Part shown: piece after piece, positions 18,615 to 26,965 of the stretch
How positions within the stretch are numbered: the first letter of the stretch is position 1
Layout: every line of letters starts with the position of its first letter
Source of the DNA: Pleurocapsa sp. MO_226.B13
Lineage (GTDB): Bacteria; Cyanobacteriota; Cyanobacteriia; Cyanobacteriales; Xenococcaceae
Assembly: GCA_030064795.1 (NCBI GenBank)
Contig: JASJEI010000004.1
Span: 8,868 to 72,867, forward strand
Direction of reading: 5' to 3'
Length of the DNA stretch: 64,000 nt
Program-made: the position numbers and the translations under genes
Notes under the pieces: generated by a model
Told to the model about the DNA's origin: nothing
Seen by the model: the letters and a program-made list of their open reading frames with translations, nothing else
The model's database searches: none

Positions 18615-19301
18615 ATGAACCCGATAACTATCTGCGATTTGAATTATTATTTCGGCAAAAAAGCTTTAACCACACAAGTTTTATGTGATATCAACCTCGA
18701 AATTGAGGCAGGTGAAATCGTAATTTTAACAGGTCCTTCGGGTTCTGGGAAAACTACACTCCTAACTTTAATCGGCGGACTGCGATCTGTGCAATCGGGA
18801 AGCTTATGTACTTTGGGTAAAGAGTTATTCCAAGCAAGCGAAACAGAATTAGTTAAACTCAGAGGTCAAATTGGCTATATCTTTCAGGCTCACAATCTTT
18901 TACCCTTTATGACGGCACAACAAAACGTGCAAATGTCTCTAGAATTACAACAGGATTTAAGCGGTTCTCAAGTAGTTTATAAAGCACGAGCGATGCTGGC
19001 AGCAGTTGACTTAGCAGAAAAAGCGAATTGCTATCCTGATAATCTTTCAGGTGGTCAAAAACAAAGAGTTGCGATCGCCAGAGCTTTAGCCAATCAACCC
19101 AAGTTGATTTTAGCCGATGAACCTACTGCTGCTTTAGATAGTAAATCTGGTCGAGAAGTTGTTAATATTATGTATCGTTTGGTCAAAGAAAACCACTCTA
19201 CAATCTTGTTAGTAACTCACGATACGCGAATTTTAGACATAGCCGATCGCATTATTTATATGGAGGATGGTTGTTTAGCCAAGAGAACTGAAGCGTTGTA
19301 A
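18615..19301 (+). CDS. devA: ABC exporter ATPase, DevA family
   Basis: About 228 residues with Walker A GPSGSGKTT, Q-loop (YIFQAHNLLPF), signature LSGGQKQRVAIARAL, Walker B LILADEPTAALD and the H-loop THD. The ATG at 18615 is chosen because GAGG lies 7 bp upstream; a TTG at 18603 directly after the devC stop is the alternative. It follows devC by 12 bp and powers the DevBC exporter. An IS-like repeat begins at its stop codon. Confidence 0.93.
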   Translation: MNPITICDLNYYFGKKALTTQVLCDINLEIEAGEIVILTGPSGSGKTTLLTLIGGLRSVQSGSLCTLGKELFQASETELVKLRGQIGYIFQAHNLLPFMTAQQNVQMSLELQQDLSGSQVVYKARAMLAAVDLAEKANCYPDNLSGGQKQRVAIARALANQPKLILADEPTAALDSKSGREVVNIMYRLVKENHSTILLVTHDTRILDIADRIIYMEDGCLAKRTEAL

Positions 19302-19511
19302 CTTACGGTTCGCTTATTTGAGAAATCATCAAGGAAATAAAGCGGATAAGCTCGTGAGTTGACGCTGTTGTAAGGCGTAGGAACACACGATGAACCATCT
19401 TTCTGACCAACGATATTTTTGCCGATCTTCTTGTGATCCCCAAATGCTGCCTAAAAGAACTTCAAAACCCTTGCCAATGGAGCATTCTGACTTGTCATAT
19501 CCGTCGAGATA
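19301..19511 (-). mobile_element. Probable transposase tail fragment with IS-like end, copy B
   Basis: On the minus strand an open frame without a start (about 67 codons, 19511 down to about 19320) reads pieces such as CSIGKGFEVLLGSIWG and WSERWFIVCSYALQQRQL, which look like the tail of an IS transposase. It is followed by the sequence shared with copy A at 15361. The family assignment is tentative; no complete element is present. Confidence 0.35.
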
Positions 19512-19538
19512 AATTCAATTTTTATTGAAAATTGATGA

Positions 19539-20099
19539 CTAATCATCTGATAACAACTCTTCTAAAATGGGCATCAGATTTTCTTGGTCGGGAGAAACCA
19601 ATTCTAAGCGGTTTTCTGCGTCGTATCGCGCAAAAAATAATAAGGGAGTTAGAGGGGTATAAATACCATATTTTTGATTGGCATGATAAAAGTTTGCTAA
19701 AGACTGCAATTCTTCTTCCACCTCGTCATCAGCTTCATCAGCATCAAGAGTTAATATTTGGTCTTCTTCAATGGGAGGAAGTTCTCCAGTAGCAGTCAAA
19801 GTATATGCGGTGTGATGGAGATAAAGATTTTGTTCTGCCAAAACTGCTTTGGCATCGTCGAAGATTTCAGCAATTGCCCGATCGTCATCCAGCATCGCTG
19901 CTTCTAGCTCATCTTCGCTATCGTTATTTACGATCATGATTACTACAGGAATATCTACAGGAACTAACAACAAGTAGGTCATGTCGTCAATTTCTAGAGA
20001 CTGTTCTATGTAGCAGGGAAGCGATCGCCCATTTTCATCAACAATCGTCAGAGTTTCCTCTTCGTACTGCTCGTTGGGATCAAACTTGGATGATGGCAT
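19539..20099 (-). CDS. DUF3727 protein (cyanobacterial)
   Basis: This 186-residue acidic cytoplasmic protein starts with a YrzB-like segment (ETLTIVDENGRSLPCYIEQ) and continues with the cyanobacterial and chloroplast DUF3727 region (YLLLVPVDIPVVIM, YTPLTPLLFFARYD). Its function is not established. It has its own promoter region upstream and lies 187 bp behind aspS on the same strand. No unusual residues are noticed. Confidence 0.85.
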   Translation of the reverse strand: MPSSKFDPNEQYEEETLTIVDENGRSLPCYIEQSLEIDDMTYLLLVPVDIPVVIMIVNNDSEDELEAAMLDDDRAIAEIFDDAKAVLAEQNLYLHHTAYTLTATGELPPIEEDQILTLDADEADDEVEEELQSLANFYHANQKYGIYTPLTPLLFFARYDAENRLELVSPDQENLMPILEELLSDD

Positions 20100-20286
20100 A
20101 ATTTCGGCTCTGGGGGTTTCTTCGCTCAGCCAATAGTCTTAAATCGCACTCGGACTTTTTATAGTTGGACTTGAGAAGATTTTATACAAATTTTAGAATA
20201 CCATCTTTTGAGGAACGAGAAAGGAAGAACGAGGGATCGGGAACGAGGAACAAGTATATATTCACTAATTCCCCGATCCCTAATTC

Positions 20287-22077
20287 TCAATCTTGCTTGG
20301 GTTTATAGGTAGAGACTATTTCTAGTTCCTTAAGTTGTTTGGCATCTACCCCCGCAGGTGCCTCGGTAAGCAGACAGCTTGCCTGTTGGGTTTTGGGAAA
20401 AGCAATGACATCGCGGATTGATTCTTCTTTTGCCAGTAACATCACTAAACGATCTAAACCGTAGGCGATACCGCCGTGGGGTGGTGTGCCGTATTCAAAT
20501 GCCTCTAACAAAAAGCCAAATTTATTGTCTGCTTCTTCGGTGGATAGACCGATCGCCTTAAAGACTTCTTGCTGAATTTCTTTCTGGTAGATCCGCAAGC
20601 TTCCCCCACCGATTTCGATGCCGTTATAAACTATGTCGTAGGCTTGCGTTCTAGCGGTAGTTAAATCGTCTCTGTCTTCGGGATAGGGAGCTGTAAAGGG
20701 ATGGTGTAGTGCTTCATAGCGTTTTTCATCCCCATTCCATTCAAACATGGGAAATTCTGTCACCCACAGTAGGTTGATTTTTTCTTCATCAATCAATCCC
20801 ATTTCTCCAGCGATAAATAAACGCAAGCGGTCTAGAGATTTATTGACTGTGGCGGTGTCTCCCGCACCAAATAAGAGTAAATGTCCTGGTTTTGCTCCAG
20901 TACGGCTGAGGAGTTCTTGTTTTTGCTCCTGGTTGAGATTATCTTTAATCGCGCCAATGGTATCGATTTCGTTATTGTCTCTAACCCGAATATAGGCAAT
21001 TCCCTTTGCACCTGCGGTCACAGCTTCGTTAAAGATGTCTCCTTTGGGTTTGATCCGCACATTAGAAATCGCATCATTACCGTTGGAGATGGGTAAGACT
21101 TTGACTTGTCCTCCACTAGCTACTGCACCCGAAAAGACTTTAAATCCAGAATCTTTAACAATATCGGAAACATCTACCAATTCCAGACCAAAGCGGGTAT
21201 CTGGTCGATCTGTACCGTAACGGGCCATCGACTCAGCATAGGTGATACGGGGAAAAGGACGAGTCAGTTCGATGTTTTTGACAGTTTTAAAAATATGACA
21301 GAGCAAAGCCTCATTGAGTTCGATAATCTCGTCTTGAGACATAAAACTCATTTCCATGTCTAGCTGAGTGAATTCTGGCTGTCTATCGGCGCGTAAATCT
21401 TCATCGCGGAAGCAACGAGCAATTTGATAGTAGCGATCGCATCCCGATACCATCAGTAACTGTTTGAATAATTGAGGCGACTGGGGTAGAGCATACCAGT
21501 CCCCAGGGTTTACCCTGGAAGGTACGAGATAATCTCGCGCTCCTTCTGGAGTCGAACGAGTCAAAATTGGCGTTTCGATTTCGATAAAGTCGTGTTCGTC
21601 TTCGAGAAATCTCCGCATCGCTTTAACTACTTGATGGCGTAGCCTGAGATTTTTGCTCATGCGATCGCGTCTGAGGTCGAGATAGCGATGTTTGAGTCTG
21701 AGTTTTTCCCCTACATTTTCAGTATCGGCGGTAGAAACTTGGAACGGTAGTTGTTTGTTGACCGCATTGAGTACTTCAATCGACTCCGCATAGATTTCTA
21801 CCTGTCCTGTAGGCAGCTTATCATTTAATGATTCTGGAGGACGCTGACTGACTTTTCCCACCGCCTTGACTACATATTCATTACGGAGAGATGAAGCATC
21901 AGCATAAGATTTTGGCGTACGTTGCGGATCGCTGACGATTTGGACTGTCCCAGTGCGATCGCGCAAGTCGATAAAAATAACTCCTCCATGATCGCGACGA
22001 CGATCTACCCAGCCATAAATAGTAACGGTTTGGTCTATATGTTCCGCTCGCAATTCGCCACAGTAGTTAGTTCTCAT
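20287..22077 (-). CDS. aspS: Aspartyl-tRNA synthetase
   Basis: This 596-residue class II synthetase has an N-terminal OB-fold anticodon-binding domain ([23 protein letters not shown]), motif 1/2 blocks ([41 protein letters not shown]), the bacterial GAD insertion (about 290-420) and motif 3 ([13 protein letters not shown]). It charges tRNA-Asp. The full-length bacterial type with GAD domain is intact. The downstream gap holds a degenerate GAACGAG repeat. Confidence 0.98.
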   Translation of the reverse strand: MRTNYCGELRAEHIDQTVTIYGWVDRRRDHGGVIFIDLRDRTGTVQIVSDPQRTPKSYADASSLRNEYVVKAVGKVSQRPPESLNDKLPTGQVEIYAESIEVLNAVNKQLPFQVSTADTENVGEKLRLKHRYLDLRRDRMSKNLRLRHQVVKAMRRFLEDEHDFIEIETPILTRSTPEGARDYLVPSRVNPGDWYALPQSPQLFKQLLMVSGCDRYYQIARCFRDEDLRADRQPEFTQLDMEMSFMSQDEIIELNEALLCHIFKTVKNIELTRPFPRITYAESMARYGTDRPDTRFGLELVDVSDIVKDSGFKVFSGAVASGGQVKVLPISNGNDAISNVRIKPKGDIFNEAVTAGAKGIAYIRVRDNNEIDTIGAIKDNLNQEQKQELLSRTGAKPGHLLLFGAGDTATVNKSLDRLRLFIAGEMGLIDEEKINLLWVTEFPMFEWNGDEKRYEALHHPFTAPYPEDRDDLTTARTQAYDIVYNGIEIGGGSLRIYQKEIQQEVFKAIGLSTEEADNKFGFLLEAFEYGTPPHGGIAYGLDRLVMLLAKEESIRDVIAFPKTQQASCLLTEAPAGVDAKQLKELEIVSTYKPKQD

Positions 22078-22332
22078 GCCTATGCTTGGTAGCTAAATTA
22101 ATATAATTTGAAATACAGCGTCTTTAAGAGTAACAAAATCTGCACCCTTGTTGTCTAGTCTTTCTTAGTATTATCCAAAGACGTTGTGAATAAATCCGCC
22201 TAAATTAGATTAAGTTTTGTCAAAAAAAGCTAGCTTCGCGATCGCATTCACCTCAAAATGTTTTTTTTATCTTTATAATTTGTCAGCATCCTCTGGTGTT
22301 ATAAGTTCAAGCTAACCGATGCCCGATCGCCT

Positions 22333-22953
22333 ATGTTTTTTAGTTTTCAATCTAGAGATGAATCTAATTTAGTTGTGGTCAATCCTACCAGCAAATTGAG
22401 AAGATTAGTACTTTTATCGATTGTGGTTGCATTTGTTTGTGCTGGTTTTAGACCGCTTCGTAATTCCGCTAATTCTGCTCCCAAAGCCTTATTGGTTTTA
22501 GGAGGACATGAAGAGCGAGAACGTTTTGCAGCTGAACTTGCTCGCGAGTATCCTCAACTACCAATTTGGATTTCTTCTGGGAGTCCCCAGGAATATGCCC
22601 AAAAAATCTTTGATAAGGCGGGAATTTCAGTAGATCGCTTACATTTTGATTATCGTGCCAGCGATACGGTAACAAATTTCACTACTTTGGTAGACGAACT
22701 TCAGGCTCAAGGTATAGATAGTGTTTATTTAATTACCTCCGAAAACCACATGAAAAGAGCCAAAATCATCGGTGAGATTGTCTTTGGTAGTCGCGGAATT
22801 GATTTTAAACCCGTTGCCGTACCTTCTAAAAATCCTCCAGAACCTTGGGAGAAATGTTGGCGCGATGGAGCTAGAGCAGTTTTCTGGTTGATTACGGGAC
22901 ACACGGGTGCAATTCTGGTGCAATACGGTAATCAAACCCTTAAGTTTCTTTAA
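22333..22953 (+). CDS. YdcF/SanA-family (DUF218) envelope protein
   Basis: 206 residues with one N-terminal membrane helix (near 25-45) and a DUF218 domain: ALLVLGGHEERERFAAEL, then WISSGSPQEYAQKIF and SVYLITSENHMKRAKII. This domain is found in the ElyC/SanA/YdcF group that affects envelope polysaccharide assembly; the reaction is unknown. The topology puts the domain outside the cytoplasm. The gene is divergent from aspS and appears monocistronic. Confidence 0.85.
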   Translation: MFFSFQSRDESNLVVVNPTSKLRRLVLLSIVVAFVCAGFRPLRNSANSAPKALLVLGGHEERERFAAELAREYPQLPIWISSGSPQEYAQKIFDKAGISVDRLHFDYRASDTVTNFTTLVDELQAQGIDSVYLITSENHMKRAKIIGEIVFGSRGIDFKPVAVPSKNPPEPWEKCWRDGARAVFWLITGHTGAILVQYGNQTLKFL

Positions 22954-23044
22954 TTATTCTAACTATAAGCTATCACACTGAATATTTGGCACATAGATCT
23001 GTTTAACTGAGGAATTGGAGATCTAGACTATTGTGAGGTTAAAA

Positions 23045-23386
23045 ATGAATATTTTTGCACCATCAAACCATATTGCCTTGGCTGCGATCGCGGGAGGAAC
23101 GATTAGTGCTGGCTTAAATTCAGTCATAACTGATTTTGCAAATGTATTTATCCGTCATGCTCAAAAGTTCGATCTCAAAACCATGTTATTGAAATCTTTG
23201 CTCTCTAGTTTTACTTTGGGATTATTGTTGAGCGTTATTTTTTATGCCTTTGCAGTCTATGGTTTTCCCGATGCCAAAATCTCAACCGTTCAAATCATTG
23301 CCTTATTTACCCTTTTCTTTGGTCTGGGTTATTCCTTACTAGATATGTTAATGGCATTAATTCGCAGCAAAATATTTGCTGCTTGA
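23045..23386 (+). CDS. Small membrane protein, unknown function
   Basis: About 113 residues with three predicted membrane segments (near 6-25, 50-75, 82-105). No family is recognised. The ATG at 23045 is preferred over the GTG at 23033 because GAGG lies at a good distance upstream. It lies 90 bp after the DUF218 gene and a strong terminator follows, so it may end that transcription unit. Confidence 0.65.
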   Translation: MNIFAPSNHIALAAIAGGTISAGLNSVITDFANVFIRHAQKFDLKTMLLKSLLSSFTLGLLLSVIFYAFAVYGFPDAKISTVQIIALFTLFFGLGYSLLDMLMALIRSKIFAA

Positions 23387-23471
23387 CTCGGCGAGGATCG
23401 AGAGAAAAAACTCTATCGATCCTGGCTTAGTATTGGAAACAGAAACATCAGTTTAGTTTTCGATATAAGAG

Positions 23472-23507
23472 CGATCGCCATTTACGGTTTTAGGGCGATC
23501 GTTTTTC
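23472..23507 (+). terminator. Rho-independent terminator
   Basis: CGATCGCC (23472-23479) pairs perfectly with GGCGATCG (23494-23501) around a 14-base loop and is followed by TTTTTCT. It ends the unit containing the small membrane protein. A HIP1 octamer forms the left arm. Confidence 0.7.
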
Positions 23508-23556
23508 TATTTGCAGACTATTGGCGGTCAAGCTTAATTTGTTGTATTAGAAGAGT

Positions 23557-23590
23557 CCACAGATTAACACGGATGAACGCAGATGATTTG
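23557..23590. repeat. Dispersed repeat (CCACAGATTAAC family)
   Basis: CCACAGATTAACACGGATG followed by AACGCAGATGATTT closely matches 59395-59429, which contains an internal near-duplication of AACGCAGATG. The element is a short non-coding repeat found between genes. Confidence 0.6.
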
Positions 23591-23661
23591 TCTGCTGGCT
23601 TGATACTCTTGGGTTTTTGAGATGCAGTAGATAGTCCTGGTTTTTGGCGATCGTTTATTAT

Positions 23662-24546
23662 TTAATTGACAAAATCCAAAATCGCCTCGGCGGTAAGATT
23701 GGGTTTTTCCAGATGGGGAACATGACCGCAGTTATCAATCCAGACTAGTTTACTATTAGGAACGCCCTTGGCAAATTTACCCGCATCTTTAGTTCCTAGT
23801 ATCTGGTCTTGTTTGCCCCACAAAATTAAAGTTTCCTGTTCGAGCGTCGAGATTTGACTCGCAAAAGAACCATAACCACCGTTTTTGGTAAAAGCAATCA
23901 AAGATTTATTCCAATCTGGACATTTGAGGTGTAGTGCAGCACAAATCCGAGCATCAGGACTAGCAAAACTTTTATCAAAATAAGTAGCCTGACTAATATT
24001 CTGACGAACTTTGGGGTTGCGTAAAAATTCGGTAGCAAAATAATCGAGGGGAGGAAACATAAATTTACCGATCGCTGGCTGTTTGGCTAAACCCGCACTG
24101 TCTATTAAAATCAACTTCTCTACTGCTTCAGGATAGGTGAGGGTAAAATCAATCGCTGCTGCGCCTCCCATCGATGCACCAGCTAAAATTACAGGCTGTT
24201 TAATTAAGGTTTTCCAGAAATGATAGAGATGGGTTTTAATATTTTCAGGATTGAGAGGAATATTTAAGTTACGCTGAGTAAAACCAAATCCTAATAAATC
24301 TAATGCCCAAATCGTCTGTTTTTCAGCTAAAAGAGGAAACAAACGCCTAAATTCCAACAAAGAGCTATCAAAACCGTGTATTAATAAAATCGGTCGCTCG
24401 TCCCCTTCTCGATTAACATAGGTCGTGGCAATCTCCTCCTTACTCAATGGTGTAGGAATAGATGCTAATTTAATCTCTTTTACGAAGGCGATCGAAGTAG
24501 ATTCAGTGAGGCTAACTGCTTCGGGAGGAATGTAATTGGGAAACAT
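23662..24546 (-). CDS. Alpha/beta hydrolase
   Basis: This 294-residue enzyme has a complete catalytic triad: nucleophile elbow GASMGG, acid in LWGKQDQILG and histidine in NCGHVPHLEKP. The oxyanion segment LLIHGFDSS is also present. The first about 35 residues are not hydrophobic enough for a clear signal peptide. Substrate is unknown; it resembles esterases and haloperoxidase-like hydrolases of cyanobacteria. It is monocistronic, with the terminal His-containing region intact. Confidence 0.88.
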   Translation of the reverse strand: MFPNYIPPEAVSLTESTSIAFVKEIKLASIPTPLSKEEIATTYVNREGDERPILLIHGFDSSLLEFRRLFPLLAEKQTIWALDLLGFGFTQRNLNIPLNPENIKTHLYHFWKTLIKQPVILAGASMGGAAAIDFTLTYPEAVEKLILIDSAGLAKQPAIGKFMFPPLDYFATEFLRNPKVRQNISQATYFDKSFASPDARICAALHLKCPDWNKSLIAFTKNGGYGSFASQISTLEQETLILWGKQDQILGTKDAGKFAKGVPNSKLVWIDNCGHVPHLEKPNLTAEAILDFVN

Positions 24547-24655
24547 AAATAATTAACCATAATAATATTTTTGGTAATTATTAAACAAGTTATCGCAAAA
24601 TAGGACATTTCACTGCTAAGTAGTGGTCTGTCAACATTGATTTGAGGGATAAAAA

Positions 24656-25252
24656 TTATCCTCCACCACCACAACCGCCACCACAACCGCCACCACAACC
24701 GCCACCACAACCGCCACCACAACCACTACAACCACCGCAGCCACTGCCAGTATTACAGCCACCATTTCTTTTAGAGCTATTTTTAGATAGACTGGATGTT
24801 ATGGTAAGGAAAAAAACAAATAGAGAGATAGCGATAATAGCCAAAGATATTAGACATACCAAGCCTACAATTATATAACCAAAAATATTTTTAAATGTGA
24901 GAGATATTTCTGGGTTTACAACAGATGAATTGTGCCGTGGCAAATGTAAATAATTCCCCGAAAAGATAACTTTAATAACTACAGATTATTTGGGGAGTAA
25001 AGATTGAAGAGAAGTAAATTTAATAGTCGTATCATTTACTAAACTATTTTTAAAGTTTCCGCCGATACTGTAGTAGTTTCTAACTTTTACTACTAAGGAT
25101 TTGGGTAGAATAATTGTAATTTTAGAGTTATTTATTGAAGTCTTTCTTTTAGGAAAAATTGCTTTCCAATTGAGCGTATTCGTTCCAAAACTATTAGCGA
25201 TTGCTTTGAATTTAAAGCGGAAAGAACTAAAGGAAAACTGCGCTTTTCCCAA
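24656..25252 (-). pseudogene. Broken DUF2207-type membrane protein with Gly/Cys tail
   Basis: Two frames in the same phase are separated by one TAA (24986-24988). The first (25252-24989) reads the end of a DUF2207-like extracytoplasmic domain (LNWKAIFPKRKTSINNSKIT, YYSIGGNFKNSLVNDTTIKF). After the stop the text continues plausibly (VVIKVIFSGNYL), then a membrane helix and a C-terminal GCGGGCGGGC tail encoded by about five 12-bp repeats. The N-terminal part is missing, since a TGA lies just upstream. Either a decayed gene or two separate small ORFs; decay is favoured. Confidence 0.6.
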
Positions 25253-25551
25253 CCATCACATCAAACTTTAAGAAAAAATCTTGAGGAAATTTTATTAAGA
25301 GAAGAACATAAAAGTTCTGTAGATTATTAGAACTATCCCAACGCGATCGCCCGCTCGACTATAAATTCAACTGTACTATTTTATTCTTTAATGTATAATC
25401 TATCAATCTATTTGCTACGATTATTAATCTGAGAGTTCGAGAATTAAAGGTTTGCTTGACTTATCATAATGCTATCATTCTTATTTTTAATAATTTTTTT
25501 ATACTATAGATTAGAGCATCATTTTAAAAACCAATAATAAGACGTAATTTA

Positions 25552-26829
25552 ATGCCTAGTTTGCAAATATCTGACCGTTTGAAATTAGCCAAACTAACTT
25601 TGGTTTCTCTGATTTTGATTAGTTGTAGTGATGGATCGGATCGGGCAAAAACCAGCCAAGACAGTAACTCTGATGCAACTAACGTAGCTTGGCAAAATCA
25701 ATCTACTAAGGTTGATGTGGCAACTGCAAGTTTGGGCGATTTAACGACAACTCGCCAGTATAGGGGAACAACTCAACCCCAACAAGAGGTGGCTTGGCGA
25801 GCGCAAACTGAAGGGACATTATTAAATCTATCGGTAAGAGTAGGCGATCGCGTCGAGCGGGGTCAAGTAATTGGCAGACTAGATGACCGACTTTTGGCTA
25901 CTGAGGTAGCGGGGAACCAAGCAGAACTGAGTGCCTTGGAATCGGAGTTAGCTCAAGCCAGGATTAGAGTAAAAAATGCCGAAATTCAGCTAGAAGAAGC
26001 TAAAATTCAACTAGAACAGGCAAAAAGCGATGCTACAAGATATCAAGAATTAGCCGAAACGGGATTGATTCCCGACCAACAAGCAGAATCTTATCAAACC
26101 GCTGCCAAAGTTGCTCAAAAAGCCGTATTGACCGCTCAAGAGGCGGTAAGATTAGAAGAACAAGCAGTAGCGGTAGTCCAAGGTAGAATTGCCTCCCAAA
26201 AATCGGCGATCGCCGAATCACAACAGCGACAAACTTATAGTCAGATAGTTGCACCCATCAGCGGTATTTTGACGGCAAGAAATAGCGAACCTGGTAGCCT
26301 AATTCGGGCTGGAGAGCAAGTAGTTACTATTGGCGATTTTAGCCAGATTAAAATTACTGTGCCATTGTCAGAATTAGATTTAGATCGAGTTGAGCTAGGA
26401 CAACAGGTAGAGATTAAGCTAGATGCTTTTGGCGATCGCAGCTTTACTGGGAGAGTCAACCGGATCGCCCCGACAACCAATCCTGCATCCCGTCAAATCC
26501 CGATAGAAATAATAATAGACAATCCAGAAGGTCAAATTAAAGGAGGCTTGTTAGCTAGAGTTAGTTTTACTTCCCCAGAAAATGAAAGTGTAGTTGTCCC
26601 CGCAGCAGCAATTATCGAAGAGGAGGGGGCTAATTATATTTTTACTTTGACACAAAACGGTCAAGAAAATCGAGGTAGTGTAACTAAGCGTAAAGTAGTT
26701 GTGGGCGATCGCGCTAACGGCAAAGTAGAAATCACCGCAGGAATATCACCAGGGGAAAGATACGTCACTCGTAGCAGCAAACCTTTAGAGGATGAAGAAG
26801 AAGTGGGTTTGAGTATTCTTTCTCAGTAA
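25552..26829 (+). CDS. RND-type efflux periplasmic adaptor lipoprotein
   Basis: This 425-residue membrane-fusion protein has a signal peptide ending in a lipobox (ILISCS, near residue 24), a lipoyl domain (EGTLLNLSVRVGDRVERGQVIGRL), a helical hairpin (about 120-220), and beta-barrel and membrane-proximal regions (IVAPISGILTARNSEPGSLI, VVVPAAAIIEEEG). It should connect an RND pump to a TolC channel, but neither gene is adjacent. It is intact and of normal length. Two hairpins follow the stop codon. Confidence 0.9.
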   Translation: MPSLQISDRLKLAKLTLVSLILISCSDGSDRAKTSQDSNSDATNVAWQNQSTKVDVATASLGDLTTTRQYRGTTQPQQEVAWRAQTEGTLLNLSVRVGDRVERGQVIGRLDDRLLATEVAGNQAELSALESELAQARIRVKNAEIQLEEAKIQLEQAKSDATRYQELAETGLIPDQQAESYQTAAKVAQKAVLTAQEAVRLEEQAVAVVQGRIASQKSAIAESQQRQTYSQIVAPISGILTARNSEPGSLIRAGEQVVTIGDFSQIKITVPLSELDLDRVELGQQVEIKLDAFGDRSFTGRVNRIAPTTNPASRQIPIEIIIDNPEGQIKGGLLARVSFTSPENESVVVPAAAIIEEEGANYIFTLTQNGQENRGSVTKRKVVVGDRANGKVEITAGISPGERYVTRSSKPLEDEEEVGLSILSQ

Positions 26830-26832
26830 TTA

Positions 26833-26877
26833 CGGAGTTCGACTCCGCATATAAACCGATGAGGAAACCTCATTTCT
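26833..26877 (+). terminator. Tandem hairpins after the adaptor gene
   Basis: CGGAGT-TCG-ACTCCG (26833-26847) and ATGAGG-AAA-CCTCAT (26859-26873) are two perfect 6-bp hairpins in a row, the second followed by a short T-containing stretch. They could terminate the upstream gene. The first may instead be part of the CTCCGAA repeat family. Confidence 0.45.
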
Positions 26878-26965
26878 ACGCCCCTTGAGTTCGGAGTTCG
26901 AGTAGGTAGCGATTGTCTTATTAGTGTACGGTTAAATATAAGTAAATTTGCACGACCAACTACTT

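Noticed and set aside
24642..24878. Proline-rich ORF on the plus strand
   Set aside because: It is the antisense reading of the 12-bp repeats coding the Gly/Cys tail on the minus strand.
25130..25330. Open plus-strand frame without a start (reads FEFKAERTKGKLRF)
   Set aside because: It looks protein-like for about 50 codons but has no start codon and overlaps the DUF2207 fragment. It could be a gene tail, but the support is too weak.
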